Notes under the pieces: generated by a model
The model's database searches: none
The model's input: the letters and a program-made list of their open reading frames with translations, nothing else
Told to the model about the DNA's origin: nothing
Shown: positions 1-7,272 of the stretch, one piece after another
How the letters are laid out: each line of letters begins with the position of its first letter
Numbering within the stretch: position 1 is the stretch's first letter
DNA from: Verrucomicrobiota bacterium
GTDB lineage: Bacteria; Verrucomicrobiota; Verrucomicrobiia; Limisphaerales; JAHEOI01
NCBI GenBank assembly: GCA_018610125.1
Contig: JAHEOI010000158.1
Coordinates: 1 to 11,807 of the forward strand
Reading direction: 5' to 3'
Length of the DNA: 11,807 nt
Translations under genes and position numbers: made by a program

Positions 1-675
1 CTCCAGCAATGCCTCCTTGACTTGCCAATCCGCTTGAGCGATCGGATTTCTCGACCCGGTACGCATGATGTCGCTGACCTTAAGCAGGAGTGCGCGTCCG
101 ATCGAGCCCGAAGGGTGGTGCTTGGCAAAATCGCGCTGGCAAAACCCCCGGGCTGACAGGACCGCCATGGCCAGGGCATCGCCCATCACAAGCATCGCCG
201 AAGTGCTTGAGGTCGGCGCCAGGTTAAATGGACAGGCTTCCCGCGGGACTTGAACATTGAGCACAAGGTCGCTGAACCGAGCCAGTGTCGAGGTTGGGCT
301 CCCGGTGAAGGCGATGATCGTCACGTCGAATCGCTTGATTGCCGGCAAGAGCTGCAAAAGCTCCTCGCTTTCTCCGGAGTAGCTCAGTGGGATAATGACA
401 TCGCCGTCATTGATGATCCCAAGATCTCCATGAAGGGCGTCCACGCTATTGAGAACCACGGCTGTGGAACCGGTGCTCGTGAGCGTCCCGACGATCTTCT
501 GGGCGATGTTCCCGGACTTGCCGATCCCGACCACGACAAGCTTGCCTCGTTGGCGCAACGCCTCGGCAATCACGTCGACCGCTTTGCCGAAGGAGGAGCC
601 CAATTGGCTTTTCACCGCTTGCAACGCCTCGATCTCGATCGTGAAGACTTCTTCTGCGCGATCTAGGTGGCTCAT
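1..675 (-). CDS. kdsD: D-arabinose 5-phosphate isomerase (KdsD/KpsF), N-terminal 225 residues, truncated by window edge
   Basis: Interconverts D-ribulose 5-phosphate and D-arabinose 5-phosphate in the cytoplasm, the first step towards Kdo for lipopolysaccharide. The reverse-strand translation shows a complete SIS domain: GIGKSGN (51-56), HGDLG (82-86), SYSGESEEL (98-106), PREACP (144-149), APTSST (153-158), MGDALA (164-169) and HHPSGSIGR (186-194). Residues K53, H82, E105, E146 and H187 line up at a constant offset of six with K59, H88, E111, E152 and H193 of E. coli KdsD as I recall it. The last residues (LLKVSDIMRTG onward) begin the first CBS domain; the family is usually about 320-330 residues, so roughly 100 lie beyond position 1. 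An in-frame TAA at 703-705 leaves the ATG at 675 as the only ATG/GTG/TTG start. No clear Shine-Dalgarno precedes it. It lies 68 bases after the small membrane-protein gene on the same strand and is probably cotranscribed with it. Confidence 0.95.
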   Translation of the reverse strand, partial: MSHLDRAEEVFTIEIEALQAVKSQLGSSFGKAVDVIAEALRQRGKLVVVGIGKSGNIAQKIVGTLTSTGSTAVVLNSVDALHGDLGIINDGDVIIPLSYSGESEELLQLLPAIKRFDVTIIAFTGSPTSTLARFSDLVLNVQVPREACPFNLAPTSSTSAMLVMGDALAMAVLSARGFCQRDFAKHHPSGSIGRALLLKVSDIMRTGSRNPIAQADWQVKEALLE

Positions 676-743
676 TTCAACGGGTCTAACGCAACGCCTC
701 GCTTAATTTCTTGTCCAATGAAGGTTAATGCGCGACGGGCCGG

Positions 744-992
744 CTAAAAGTCCCAAAAGATCTTGGCCTCTCGGCTGACGGAGCGTTTGAGTCGCCATAG
801 GCGCCAGGCCAGTACTAGAAAGAAAGCGGCATTCACGAAGAGGAACGCCGCTACCAGAATTCGTAACAGGGCCGGAAAAATAACAATCAGGAGTCCCAGC
901 AAAAAGAAATTGAGGCCCAGAAAGAAAAAGAGGGCCTCCGGGCTGGCCCGTACGGTCGTGTAATCGTCGTAGGAGCGAATGTCTCGAAACAT
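744..992 (-). CDS. Small two-helix membrane protein of unknown function (82 aa)
   Basis: I do not recognise a family. The 82-residue product has a polar N-terminus (MFRDIRSYDDYTTVRASPEA), then two strongly hydrophobic stretches at about 20-39 and 41-63 separated by a proline, then a basic tail (RLWRLKRSVSREAK). This predicts an inner-membrane helical hairpin; by the positive-inside rule the tail should be cytoplasmic. The hydrophobic pattern is hard to explain by chance, and an AAGGA lies just upstream of the ATG (995-999 on the reverse strand), although with only two bases between them. It sits after the protease terminator and 68 bases before kdsD, so the two probably form a short operon. 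A link to envelope biogenesis is inferred from position only. A longer overlapping frame (703-1071, minus) has no such pattern and was set aside. Confidence 0.72.
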   Translation of the reverse strand: MFRDIRSYDDYTTVRASPEALFFFLGLNFFLLGLLIVIFPALLRILVAAFLFVNAAFFLVLAWRLWRLKRSVSREAKIFWDF

Positions 993-1035
993 ATTCCTTA
1001 TTTATCGTGTTTGAGCAGCCAAGGCAAGCGGAGCG

Positions 1036-1064
1036 AAAAAACGGTCGGCAGGGAACTGCCAACC
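1036..1064 (-). terminator. Rho-independent terminator of the protease gene
   Basis: Read on the minus strand, arms at 1064-1056 and 1051-1043 form a nine-position stem with one mismatch (1046/1061) and a four-base loop (1052-1055). A single G and then six T (1041-1036) follow. It lies about 70 bases past the protease stop codon and about 44 bases before the next minus-strand gene, so it should separate the two transcription units or set read-through between them. Confidence 0.8.
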
Positions 1065-1081
1065 TTACCAACTCCGTTGTG

Positions 1082-1140
1082 GTAGGGCCCGCACTCCGCT
1101 ACGTCGGGCGTAACGCAGAGCGCTCGGTCCGCCCGACTAC
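1082..1140. repeat. Palindromic, possibly REP-like segment containing the protease stop codon
   Basis: Perfect 8-base inverted arms GTCGGGCG (1103-1110) and CGCCCGAC (1130-1137) flank a 19-base loop, which itself contains the 8-base palindrome GAGCGCTC (1118-1125). Just before this are GTAG (1082-1085), the palindrome GGGCCC (1085-1090) and CTAC (1099-1102); another TAC closes the segment at 1138-1140. The protease TAG stop (1139-1137) lies at the edge of an arm. The composite layout resembles dispersed intergenic palindromic repeats, but only one copy is visible in this window, so the repeat status is an inference. Confidence 0.45.
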
Positions 1141-4100
1141 TTTGCTGGCTGCTTGTTGTTGTCGCGGCTTTCCGGGGGTGCTTCACTGAATTGAAGGCGA
1201 AAGAATCGGAAGTGGTATTCGCCGGCGTTCGTGTGAATGACGGAGGTGGCGGAATCGCCGGGCTCGATGGTGGCAATGTTCTTCCAATCGATCAGGTTAG
1301 TGGAGGCTTGAATCGTCATTGGTGTGCTGGGAGAGCGGGTAAGCTTCAGCCGAATGCCGCCCTTGCCTGTCTGCCGGATGCTTTCGAAAGCAACCTTCTT
1401 GGGATGTGATGTGGGCAGGACCGAGATGTTGATGGTGGCTTCAGGGCTGTAGTGATTGCCATCCCAGACGCGGTAGGAAAACGCGTCACCGCCGGCGAAG
1501 CGATCGGATGGGCGATAGGTATACTCGAGGGCTTGCCCGGCGAGACGGCCGTTTTCGGGGCCGTCGATAACGACGGACTGGAGCTTGTCGCCATCGGGGT
1601 CGCTGGCAGGGAGTCTGAACGTTTTCGCGGTTTCCTTCGGGACTTTGATGCTTTCGGTTTTCGCTTCCGGGGCCTCATTGGCAGGGAGGACATCGATGGT
1701 GACTGTTGCTTCCCCGCTTGTCAGTTGGCCGTCAGTGACTTCAAACCGGAACCGGTCCGAGCCGACGAATCCCTCCTCCGGCTTGTAGGTTGGGCTCGGA
1801 AAGCTTTTCTGGAATACCCCGTGCTTTGGGGCGTCGGTGACCGTGTAGACCAACGGATCGGCTTCGGGATCGTCGGCTTTCAAATGGATCTCGACCGGTT
1901 GACCGATTTTGGTCTCGACCATTTGGTCTTCAGCGTGCGGCTTTGTATTCTTGTCGGTGACTGTAATCGAGATTGTGGTTTGCTCGCTGGAGTCAATGCC
2001 ATCCGAGACAACAAAGTCGAATCGATCATCTCCTTTGAAGCCCGGCTGCGGGTGATAAACCAACGAAGGCGGTTTTCCCGTTAATTTGCCGTGGTTGGGG
2101 TGGGTGACAATCCGGTACTGCAGCGGATCGTCATCGGCATCGGTTGCCTTGAGCTCGATCGGCAACCGCTGCTCCTTCTTCGTCTTCAAGCGCCGGCCCT
2201 TGGCGTCGGGTGGATTGTTGCGGTCGGTAATGGTCAGGGAGACCGTTGCTTCCCCACTCTCTTTGCGGCCGTCGTCGGCGCGGTACGTGAAGGAGTCGTT
2301 GCCGGAAAATCCGGTCGTTGGCAGGTAATCGGCAACCTCGGGGAAGTTGAAGAGCTCGCCATGCTCCGGGCCCTTTACCACAGTGAAGGTCAAATCATCA
2401 TCATCCGGATCCTTGGCCTCGAATTCGATATGCTGCTTGGTATTTCGGTTTAGCTCAAAGGTTTGGTCGAGCACACGAGGGGGATCATTCACCGATTTGA
2501 CCCTCACTTGGGCGGTGCCGGTCGACTTGGCCCCGCTGGTGTCGGCGACCGTGTACGAGAAGGTATCGATTCCGTGAAAATCAGGGTTGGGAGAATAGAT
2601 CAGCGCTCCTTTTTTGGAGGTATCCAGGGTGCCATGCTCGGGATCCTCCCGGTCGACCAAGCGAAGCGGATCGCCTTCCGGATCGACGTCGTTGGCCCTG
2701 ACCGGTGTCACGACCATTGTGTCTTCCCGGGTAATGAAACGGTCTTTAGAGGCTGTCGGTGGATCATTAACCGGGTGGACTTGGATCCGGACGTGGCCTA
2801 TCGCGGTGGCTCCGATCTCGTTCCTGACCGTATAGCTGAAAGAGTCCTCTCCATGAAAATCGGGGTTGGGCGTGTACTCCAAGAGTCCGCCCTCTGTCCG
2901 TTTGACCGTTCCGAAGCGGCCCTGACTGAACTGGATCAGTTCCGGAGTCGTGGTGCTCGGTGCCGAGTCGTTGGCTGAAGGATCCAATGTCACCGGTGTC
3001 TCTTCCGGTGTTTGCGCCGTGTCGAGGCGAGCCAGGGGAGGGTTGTAATTTTCCCGGGCCGAGAAAGAGACGGTTTTTGAGGCGGTTAGCCCTCCGGGAT
3101 CGGTCACCGTTATGGTCAGTGTCTCTTGCCCGATCCAACCAGCGCTTGGCGGGCTCACCTTTAGGACTCGCTCATCGGTCAGGGCCACGATCAGTTGCTC
3201 ATTTCCGGCGATGCTCCAGGTTAGGGAGTCGTCCGGGTCTTCGGGATCGTCAACGAAATGGTCGAGCTTGATCGGAACAAAGGCTTGCCCCGCTGCCACG
3301 GTTTGATCGGGAATGGGGTCCAGCACGGGCGGGTGATTCTCTCGTGGGATAAACGGAGCGCGTCCTGTGTTGGCGGGATTTTGCCGGGCCATCGGCCAAG
3401 GGGCGTTGCCGGGATCGTAGCCGACATCGAGCTCCCAAGCATAGAGGCTGCTCCGCAACTTGCGCTTGGCAAACGGAGTTTCCGTCAGATAAGCGGTGTC
3501 TTGGAGTGAGGCGAGCAAAAGGTCGGGCCGGCCGTCCCCTTCCAAGTCGGTCAAGGTTGCCGCTGCCGAACGCTTTACCGAAGAACCGGTGCCCCCCTCA
3601 AAGGGGATTCCGTTTAGCGGACGCTTCGGTGTCAGGTCGATCGGCTTACCATGCCTGTCCCACGCCCGGATGCCACCCACGTTCCTGGTGCGACCATTTC
3701 TGACCACTTGGAGCCAAGAGCCGACTGCCGGGTAAATGATATCAAGCTCACTGTCATTGTTGATGTCGGCGACAGTCGGGCTCGACTTCGGGACACCTTG
3801 GAAGCTCGGCTCGGCGGGCCAACCTTTCATGGCAAACCCGTGGTGGTGAAGCACGTGAAGCGTCTCCGATTTCCAGCTTGGAATAATGATCTCGAGATCT
3901 CGATCGCTGTCAAGATCGGCCAACGCGGGCGTCGCGAGAAAGGAGCTCTCGACAAGGACCGGCCATCCCGGAAGCTGCGTGCCATCGCGATTGAACGCGT
4001 ACAGGCCGCCGGCAGGTGTCTCTTTTTCGGTGTAAGCCCCGATAACGATCTCATAGGTGCCGTTCCCATCCAGGTCTCCAGTCACCGGTGAGGCCAAAAG

Positions 4101-6857
4101 TGTCCCTTTAACCTCTTTCGACCAGATTGGCTCTCCCGGCTTCGAAAGCTTAAAGACGCTCAGCTCGTGGCACCCGGATACAGCGGCGATCTCGAGATCC
4201 GGCTCCTCGTCAAGATTGGCAATAGCGGGAATGGTTTCCGGAATGTTCTTGGTGATTGAAGAACAGCCACGCAAATTATCCCACTTGGCGAGGGTGTTCC
4301 CATTGGCATCCAACACCACAAGCGGGCGTCGTTTCCGGCTTTTGCGGAGAATGGAGGATTGGGCGTAGGCGATTAATTCGAGCCTGCCGTCCTGGTTGAG
4401 ATCGCTGAGGGCCTTTCCCCAATTGACGGTCTCGGGAGTTACCGGCCACTCCCCGCTTAGAGGCCGCCCATCGGCGTGGAAGCCAAAGATTTGCCCTTCG
4501 GCCCCGGAGTCAACGAAGATTTCCATCGAGCCGTTGCCATCGACATCCCCCACCGTTGGAATATCGCCAAAGGGACTCTCGGAATGGAGCTCCTTTGACC
4601 ATAGCAGTCGGTTTTGGTGATCGAGGACCAGGAGCCGAGTCGGCGCTTGGTCACGGTCGCCCGGATCCACAATAACGATTTCGCGAGTGCCGTTTCCGTC
4701 GAGGTCGACTGCTTTAAGGTGGCGCCAATCTTCCTTGGGGAAGGGGTTACCTGTAGGGATTGACCGGGGCCAACCCTGCTTTAAGCGCGAGTCGAGCCAA
4801 AGCATTCGGGTGAACGCCTTATCTTCATCGCCGTTCCCATCGGTTGCGGTGAGCCTAAGGGTGTAAAACCGGTTCGGCTCCAGACCGGAGGTATCCCAGG
4901 TGGCCAATTGCTGACCGATTACCTGCTTGTTGCCGCCCGAGACCAAATCGATTTCGGTATCGCGCCAATCCTCGGGCTCGTGCCCGATCCCATATTCCAA
5001 GCGATATTGGCGCTCTCGCCCAAAGACATTGCCTTGAATCGTGATCCGCTCGCCTGCCCGAACGATGTCATTGTTCTGCGGGCTCGTTATGTTGACGTTT
5101 TCCACTTGGACGGTTTGATAGGCAACGGAGGCGTGCCCATTCTGGTTGGCCGCTTTCAACCGGAAGGTGTGCGTCCCTTCTTCGAGTTGGGGGGTGTGGA
5201 AATCCGCGAATAAGACACCATCCTCAACGGGCTGTGATGATCGATGCCATTCGGTCCAATTTTTTGGATTCTCTCCAGGTCCGTAGCTCAGGGTGAAATT
5301 TGAGAGGTGCTTGCCGAAGGCACTCCCGGTAATATCGATGTTGCCGGCTGCTGTTTCCGGAATCTCCAAGTGCGTCCTGGGGAGCGGCTGCTTGATCGCT
5401 AAGGCCTTGGCTGCGTTGATCCGCCCGTTTCCTAAGCGGTCACTCCCCTGAATCGGATCCACCGAGTTCTTTAAAATATTGGCCACATCGATGTTTGAGA
5501 ACTCTGGGCGGCGTGCCAGCACCAACGCGGCAACGCCGGTGACATGGGGGGCTGCCATCGACGTTCCACTCAAGTATCCGAAATCGTTATTAAAGAAAGT
5601 CGAGAAGATCCGGCTTCCCGGGGCGGCGACATCGACAAACGGGCCGAAAGAGGTGAAGCGCGCCTTTTTGTCCTCGTCATCGCTTGCCGCCACAGCCACT
5701 GTCGCGTCATAAGCAGCCGGGTAGAAGGCGGAATCGGAGCTTTCGTTCCCCGCCGCCGCAATGGTCAGTACCCCCCGTTCTTGCGCCGTGACAATGGCCT
5801 CTTTTAATGCCCGACTCTGTTTGGCTTCCCCCCAGCTCGCGTTGATAATGTCCGCTCCGTTCGCGACCGCGTATTGAACGGCTTCAATGATGCGACTCAC
5901 CTGGCTGTTGCCGCTTTGACCGAACGCCTTGATCGGTTGAAGGCTAACCTCCCAAGCCACGCCGGTAGTCCCTCGCTCATTATTCCCTACGGCCCCGATT
6001 GTGCCGGCAACGTGTGTTCCATGATTGTGGTCGTCGATGGGGTCGCTATCGTCGGAGACCAAATCATACCCGTGTCGGTCATCGATATAGCCATTCCCAT
6101 CATCATCGACCCCATTCCCGGCAATTTCATCCTCATTGACCCATATATTGGGCGCCAGATCCGGATGTAAGTAATCGACGCCGGTGTCGATAACAGCGAC
6201 GGTGACCGCGCGATCGCCATGAGTGATCGCCCAAGCAGCGGGTGCATCAATGTCCGCATCTTTTTTTCCGTCGGATTGGCCGGTGTTATGGAGGCCCCAG
6301 AGATTTGGGAGATTGAAATCGTTCGGCAGTGAGCTCTGAGAAGAGGACTCGGTTGCCAACCGGACAGGATAATCCGGTTCCGCATAGAGCACGCCGGGGC
6401 TGGATTCGATCGCCTCGATCACCTCGCTTGCCATTTTCGCGGTGGTCCCATGGCCCCCCGGTTTCAGCGTCGCCACGGCGAATCGCGGTCGGGTTGACCC
6501 ATTCCGAGGATTTCCCCGAGGCTTTCCCTTATCCAGCGCGGTGCCTTGTTGCCGGCGTCGCGTCGATTTGGGCTCTGGCCCGAGAGGGCGAATATCCGCA
6601 ATCAAATCCTTGGGAACGGCTTGAAATGCCTGGGCCCGTCTTTGCCCTTCTTTGAAGCGAACAATGAGTTGATTCGGTGCCGTCACGGGATTGGCAACTT
6701 TCAAGGTGGGCTTCGAATCCGACCCGCGCTCGGTCGCTCCGTCGGCTCGGTGGTCTGCTTCGTTGTGCCCTTTCATCGACCCCGGTGCCAAGGCGGATCC
6801 CGCAGTCGGCAAAAGTCCTGAAAGGCCTAGTAAAAGAAAGAATCGCCCGATACGCAT
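1137..6857 (-). CDS. Very large secreted subtilisin-like (S8) serine protease with FG-GAP propeller and cadherin-like repeats (1906 aa)
   Basis: A secreted S8-family endopeptidase. Order from the chosen ATG: Sec signal peptide (1 to about 22-24, basic MRIGR then a leucine-rich core); propeptide (about 50-168); catalytic domain (about 219-485) with Asp224 in AVIDTGVD, His279 in HGTHVAG, oxyanion Asn371 in AAAGNES and Ser433 in SGTSMAAPH; a D/N-rich segment, probably calcium-binding, before His279 (about 246-260). Two Ig-like modules follow (about 495-690), then eight FG-GAP units (714-1116), one Ig-like module (about 1175-1269), six cadherin-like repeats (1271-1815) and a C-terminal ASTNLIDWK...RFFRL domain (about 1819-1906) of a type common in Verrucomicrobiota secreted proteins. 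No sortase, PEP-CTERM or membrane anchor is visible at the C-terminus. The frame extends to a GTG at 6950, but that start would bury the signal peptide; ATG 6857 has a GAGG (6870-6873) 12 bases upstream. Expected site is the cell surface or the medium; the substrate is unknown. Confidence 0.93.
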   Translation of the reverse strand: MRIGRFFLLLGLSGLLPTAGSALAPGSMKGHNEADHRADGATERGSDSKPTLKVANPVTAPNQLIVRFKEGQRRAQAFQAVPKDLIADIRPLGPEPKSTRRRQQGTALDKGKPRGNPRNGSTRPRFAVATLKPGGHGTTAKMASEVIEAIESSPGVLYAEPDYPVRLATESSSQSSLPNDFNLPNLWGLHNTGQSDGKKDADIDAPAAWAITHGDRAVTVAVIDTGVDYLHPDLAPNIWVNEDEIAGNGVDDDGNGYIDDRHGYDLVSDDSDPIDDHNHGTHVAGTIGAVGNNERGTTGVAWEVSLQPIKAFGQSGNSQVSRIIEAVQYAVANGADIINASWGEAKQSRALKEAIVTAQERGVLTIAAAGNESSDSAFYPAAYDATVAVAASDDEDKKARFTSFGPFVDVAAPGSRIFSTFFNNDFGYLSGTSMAAPHVTGVAALVLARRPEFSNIDVANILKNSVDPIQGSDRLGNGRINAAKALAIKQPLPRTHLEIPETAAGNIDITGSAFGKHLSNFTLSYGPGENPKNWTEWHRSSQPVEDGVLFADFHTPQLEEGTHTFRLKAANQNGHASVAYQTVQVENVNITSPQNNDIVRAGERITIQGNVFGRERQYRLEYGIGHEPEDWRDTEIDLVSGGNKQVIGQQLATWDTSGLEPNRFYTLRLTATDGNGDEDKAFTRMLWLDSRLKQGWPRSIPTGNPFPKEDWRHLKAVDLDGNGTREIVIVDPGDRDQAPTRLLVLDHQNRLLWSKELHSESPFGDIPTVGDVDGNGSMEIFVDSGAEGQIFGFHADGRPLSGEWPVTPETVNWGKALSDLNQDGRLELIAYAQSSILRKSRKRRPLVVLDANGNTLAKWDNLRGCSSITKNIPETIPAIANLDEEPDLEIAAVSGCHELSVFKLSKPGEPIWSKEVKGTLLASPVTGDLDGNGTYEIVIGAYTEKETPAGGLYAFNRDGTQLPGWPVLVESSFLATPALADLDSDRDLEIIIPSWKSETLHVLHHHGFAMKGWPAEPSFQGVPKSSPTVADINNDSELDIIYPAVGSWLQVVRNGRTRNVGGIRAWDRHGKPIDLTPKRPLNGIPFEGGTGSSVKRSAAATLTDLEGDGRPDLLLASLQDTAYLTETPFAKRKLRSSLYAWELDVGYDPGNAPWPMARQNPANTGRAPFIPRENHPPVLDPIPDQTVAAGQAFVPIKLDHFVDDPEDPDDSLTWSIAGNEQLIVALTDERVLKVSPPSAGWIGQETLTITVTDPGGLTASKTVSFSARENYNPPLARLDTAQTPEETPVTLDPSANDSAPSTTTPELIQFSQGRFGTVKRTEGGLLEYTPNPDFHGEDSFSYTVRNEIGATAIGHVRIQVHPVNDPPTASKDRFITREDTMVVTPVRANDVDPEGDPLRLVDREDPEHGTLDTSKKGALIYSPNPDFHGIDTFSYTVADTSGAKSTGTAQVRVKSVNDPPRVLDQTFELNRNTKQHIEFEAKDPDDDDLTFTVVKGPEHGELFNFPEVADYLPTTGFSGNDSFTYRADDGRKESGEATVSLTITDRNNPPDAKGRRLKTKKEQRLPIELKATDADDDPLQYRIVTHPNHGKLTGKPPSLVYHPQPGFKGDDRFDFVVSDGIDSSEQTTISITVTDKNTKPHAEDQMVETKIGQPVEIHLKADDPEADPLVYTVTDAPKHGVFQKSFPSPTYKPEEGFVGSDRFRFEVTDGQLTSGEATVTIDVLPANEAPEAKTESIKVPKETAKTFRLPASDPDGDKLQSVVIDGPENGRLAGQALEYTYRPSDRFAGGDAFSYRVWDGNHYSPEATINISVLPTSHPKKVAFESIRQTGKGGIRLKLTRSPSTPMTIQASTNLIDWKNIATIEPGDSATSVIHTNAGEYHFRFFRLQFSEAPPESRDNNKQPAK
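1413..3047 (-). repeat. Six tandem cadherin-like / bacterial Ig repeats inside the protease
   Basis: Six units of about 90 residues begin near residues 1271, 1365, 1457, 1548, 1638 and 1728. Each follows the same plan: N(D/N)PP-like linker, (D)xDxxxDPL, HG (EN-G in the last unit), YxPxxxFxG, D(S/T/R/A)FxY/F, (D)G and a closing beta strand. Examples are SPNPDFHGIDTFSYTVAD and RPSDRFAGGDAFSYRVWD. The DPDxD loops suggest calcium-stiffened beta-sandwich rods that hold the protease away from, or attached to, a surface. Units have diverged strongly at the DNA level, so this is an old duplication rather than a recent one. Confidence 0.88.
3510..4718 (-). other. FG-GAP/VCBS beta-propeller region inside the protease
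   Basis: Eight segments fit the xDxDGNGxxEIxV pattern: DLDGNGTREIVI, DVDGNGSMEIFV, DLNQDGRLELIA, NLDEEPDLEIAA, DLDGNGTYEIVI, DLDSDRDLEIII, DINNDSELDIIY and DLEGDGRPDLLL (protein residues about 714-1116). Interleaved motifs such as YAFNRDGTQLPGWP are typical of blades that end in a W-P turn. Together they suggest one complete calcium-binding propeller, usually a protein- or glycan-binding platform. The fourth unit has lost most calcium-ligand positions. Confidence 0.85.
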
Positions 6858-6956
6858 GGGTGGCTGTTGCCTCGATGCCGTCAATTTATGCTTTTCCAAC
6901 CTACTGTCTCCGAGGTCACACGCCAACTTACTCTTCCCATTTCTTTCCACCCCGTT

Positions 6957-6978
6957 AGCCCCTTGCGAGCAAGGCGCT
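6957..6978 (-). other. Hairpin in the probable protease leader
   Basis: Arms 6957-6965 and 6970-6978 pair at eight of nine positions (one C/C mismatch at 6960/6975) around a CGAG loop. No T run follows on either strand, so it is not a terminator. It lies about 100 bases upstream of the protease ATG and could be a leader structure that affects mRNA stability, or a protein-binding palindrome. The role is inferred. Confidence 0.4.
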
Positions 6979-7049
6979 TCGATCTTAAGTTAACAGAGTT
7001 AAGACCGGGCGTGTGGGACGTTCGTTCCTTTGGGGGGATGGTTCCGAGT

Positions 7050-7080
7050 CTGAGAATACTGGCGGGTGGGCTGAGAATAC
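7050..7080. repeat. 10-base direct repeat CTGAGAATAC, 21-base spacing
   Basis: The sequence CTGAGAATAC occurs exactly at 7050-7059 and 7071-7080, so the copies start 21 bases apart, which is two helical turns and puts both on the same DNA face. That spacing suits a pair of regulator half-sites. A shorter match (CTGAGA) occurs at 7122-7127. It lies in the divergent spacer and could serve infA, the protease or both. No known operator was recognised. Confidence 0.4.
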
Positions 7081-7115
7081 GTGAGCGGGGACGAGACTCC
7101 CAAATCGCTCCGCGC

Positions 7116-7134
7116 TCCGATCTGAGAGGTCGGA
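7116..7134. other. Perfectly paired short hairpin upstream of infA
   Basis: TCCGATCT (7116-7123) and AGGTCGGA (7127-7134) pair along all eight positions, with one T/G wobble and a three-base loop. A second weaker pairing (AGGCG 7145-7149 with CGCCT 7161-7165) follows. No T tract is present. If transcription of infA starts near 7230 these lie in promoter DNA rather than in RNA. Confidence 0.3.
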
Positions 7135-7217
7135 TGAAGACGAAAGGCGCTAGCCCCCCTCGCCTGGAAGGGCTGTAGAGCTGGAGGTCTGGCCTGGAAG
7201 TTCTTGGGGTTTGAGGA

Positions 7218-7223
7218 TATGAT
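7218..7223 (+). promoter_or_regulatory. Candidate -10 box for infA
   Basis: TATGAT matches the sigma-70 -10 consensus at five of six positions and would give a start about 43 bases upstream of the infA ATG. The -35 region at the usual spacing (around 7194-7200) is poor, with three of six matches, so the call rests on the -10 box and its position. Confidence 0.28.
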
Positions 7224-7272
7224 GATACCGACCGAAAATCCGAGTAAATGACAGAGTGGGTAGTTCGAGTGC

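Larger units (their letters stand above)
6858..7272. other. Divergent intergenic spacer between the protease and infA
   Basis: About 415 bases carry no convincing gene. The part next to the protease can be read in frame from a GTG at 6950 but would only add a non-signal-like extension. The rest holds two hairpins, a 10-base direct repeat, the palindrome GTTAAC (6989-6994) flanked by CTTAA/TTAAG (6984-7003), and a candidate -10 box for infA. No tRNA-like cloverleaf or other recognised RNA was found by reading. Both genes' promoters should lie here; I could not identify a convincing one for the protease. Confidence 0.6.

Noticed and set aside
250..666. Plus-strand open frame (138 aa) opposite kdsD
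   Set aside because: The reverse strand encodes an unmistakable SIS-domain isomerase in the same place; the plus frame is its shadow.
703..1071. Minus-strand 122-residue frame overlapping the small membrane protein
   Set aside because: It has a Pro/Arg/Ser-rich shadow-like composition and no start context, and it runs through the protease terminator. The 82-residue frame has a clear membrane pattern and an AAGGA.
1452..2084. Long plus-strand open frame (210 aa) and similar frames at 2091-2453, 2463-2978, 3651-4091, 4908-5213 and others
   Set aside because: They lie antisense to the continuous protease frame, which has conserved domains along its whole length. Their translations show no motif, signal peptide or plausible start context.
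6858..6950. N-terminal extension of the protease from a GTG at 6950
   Set aside because: It would place 31 polar residues before the signal peptide and has no ribosome site; the ATG at 6857 gives a normal exported protein.
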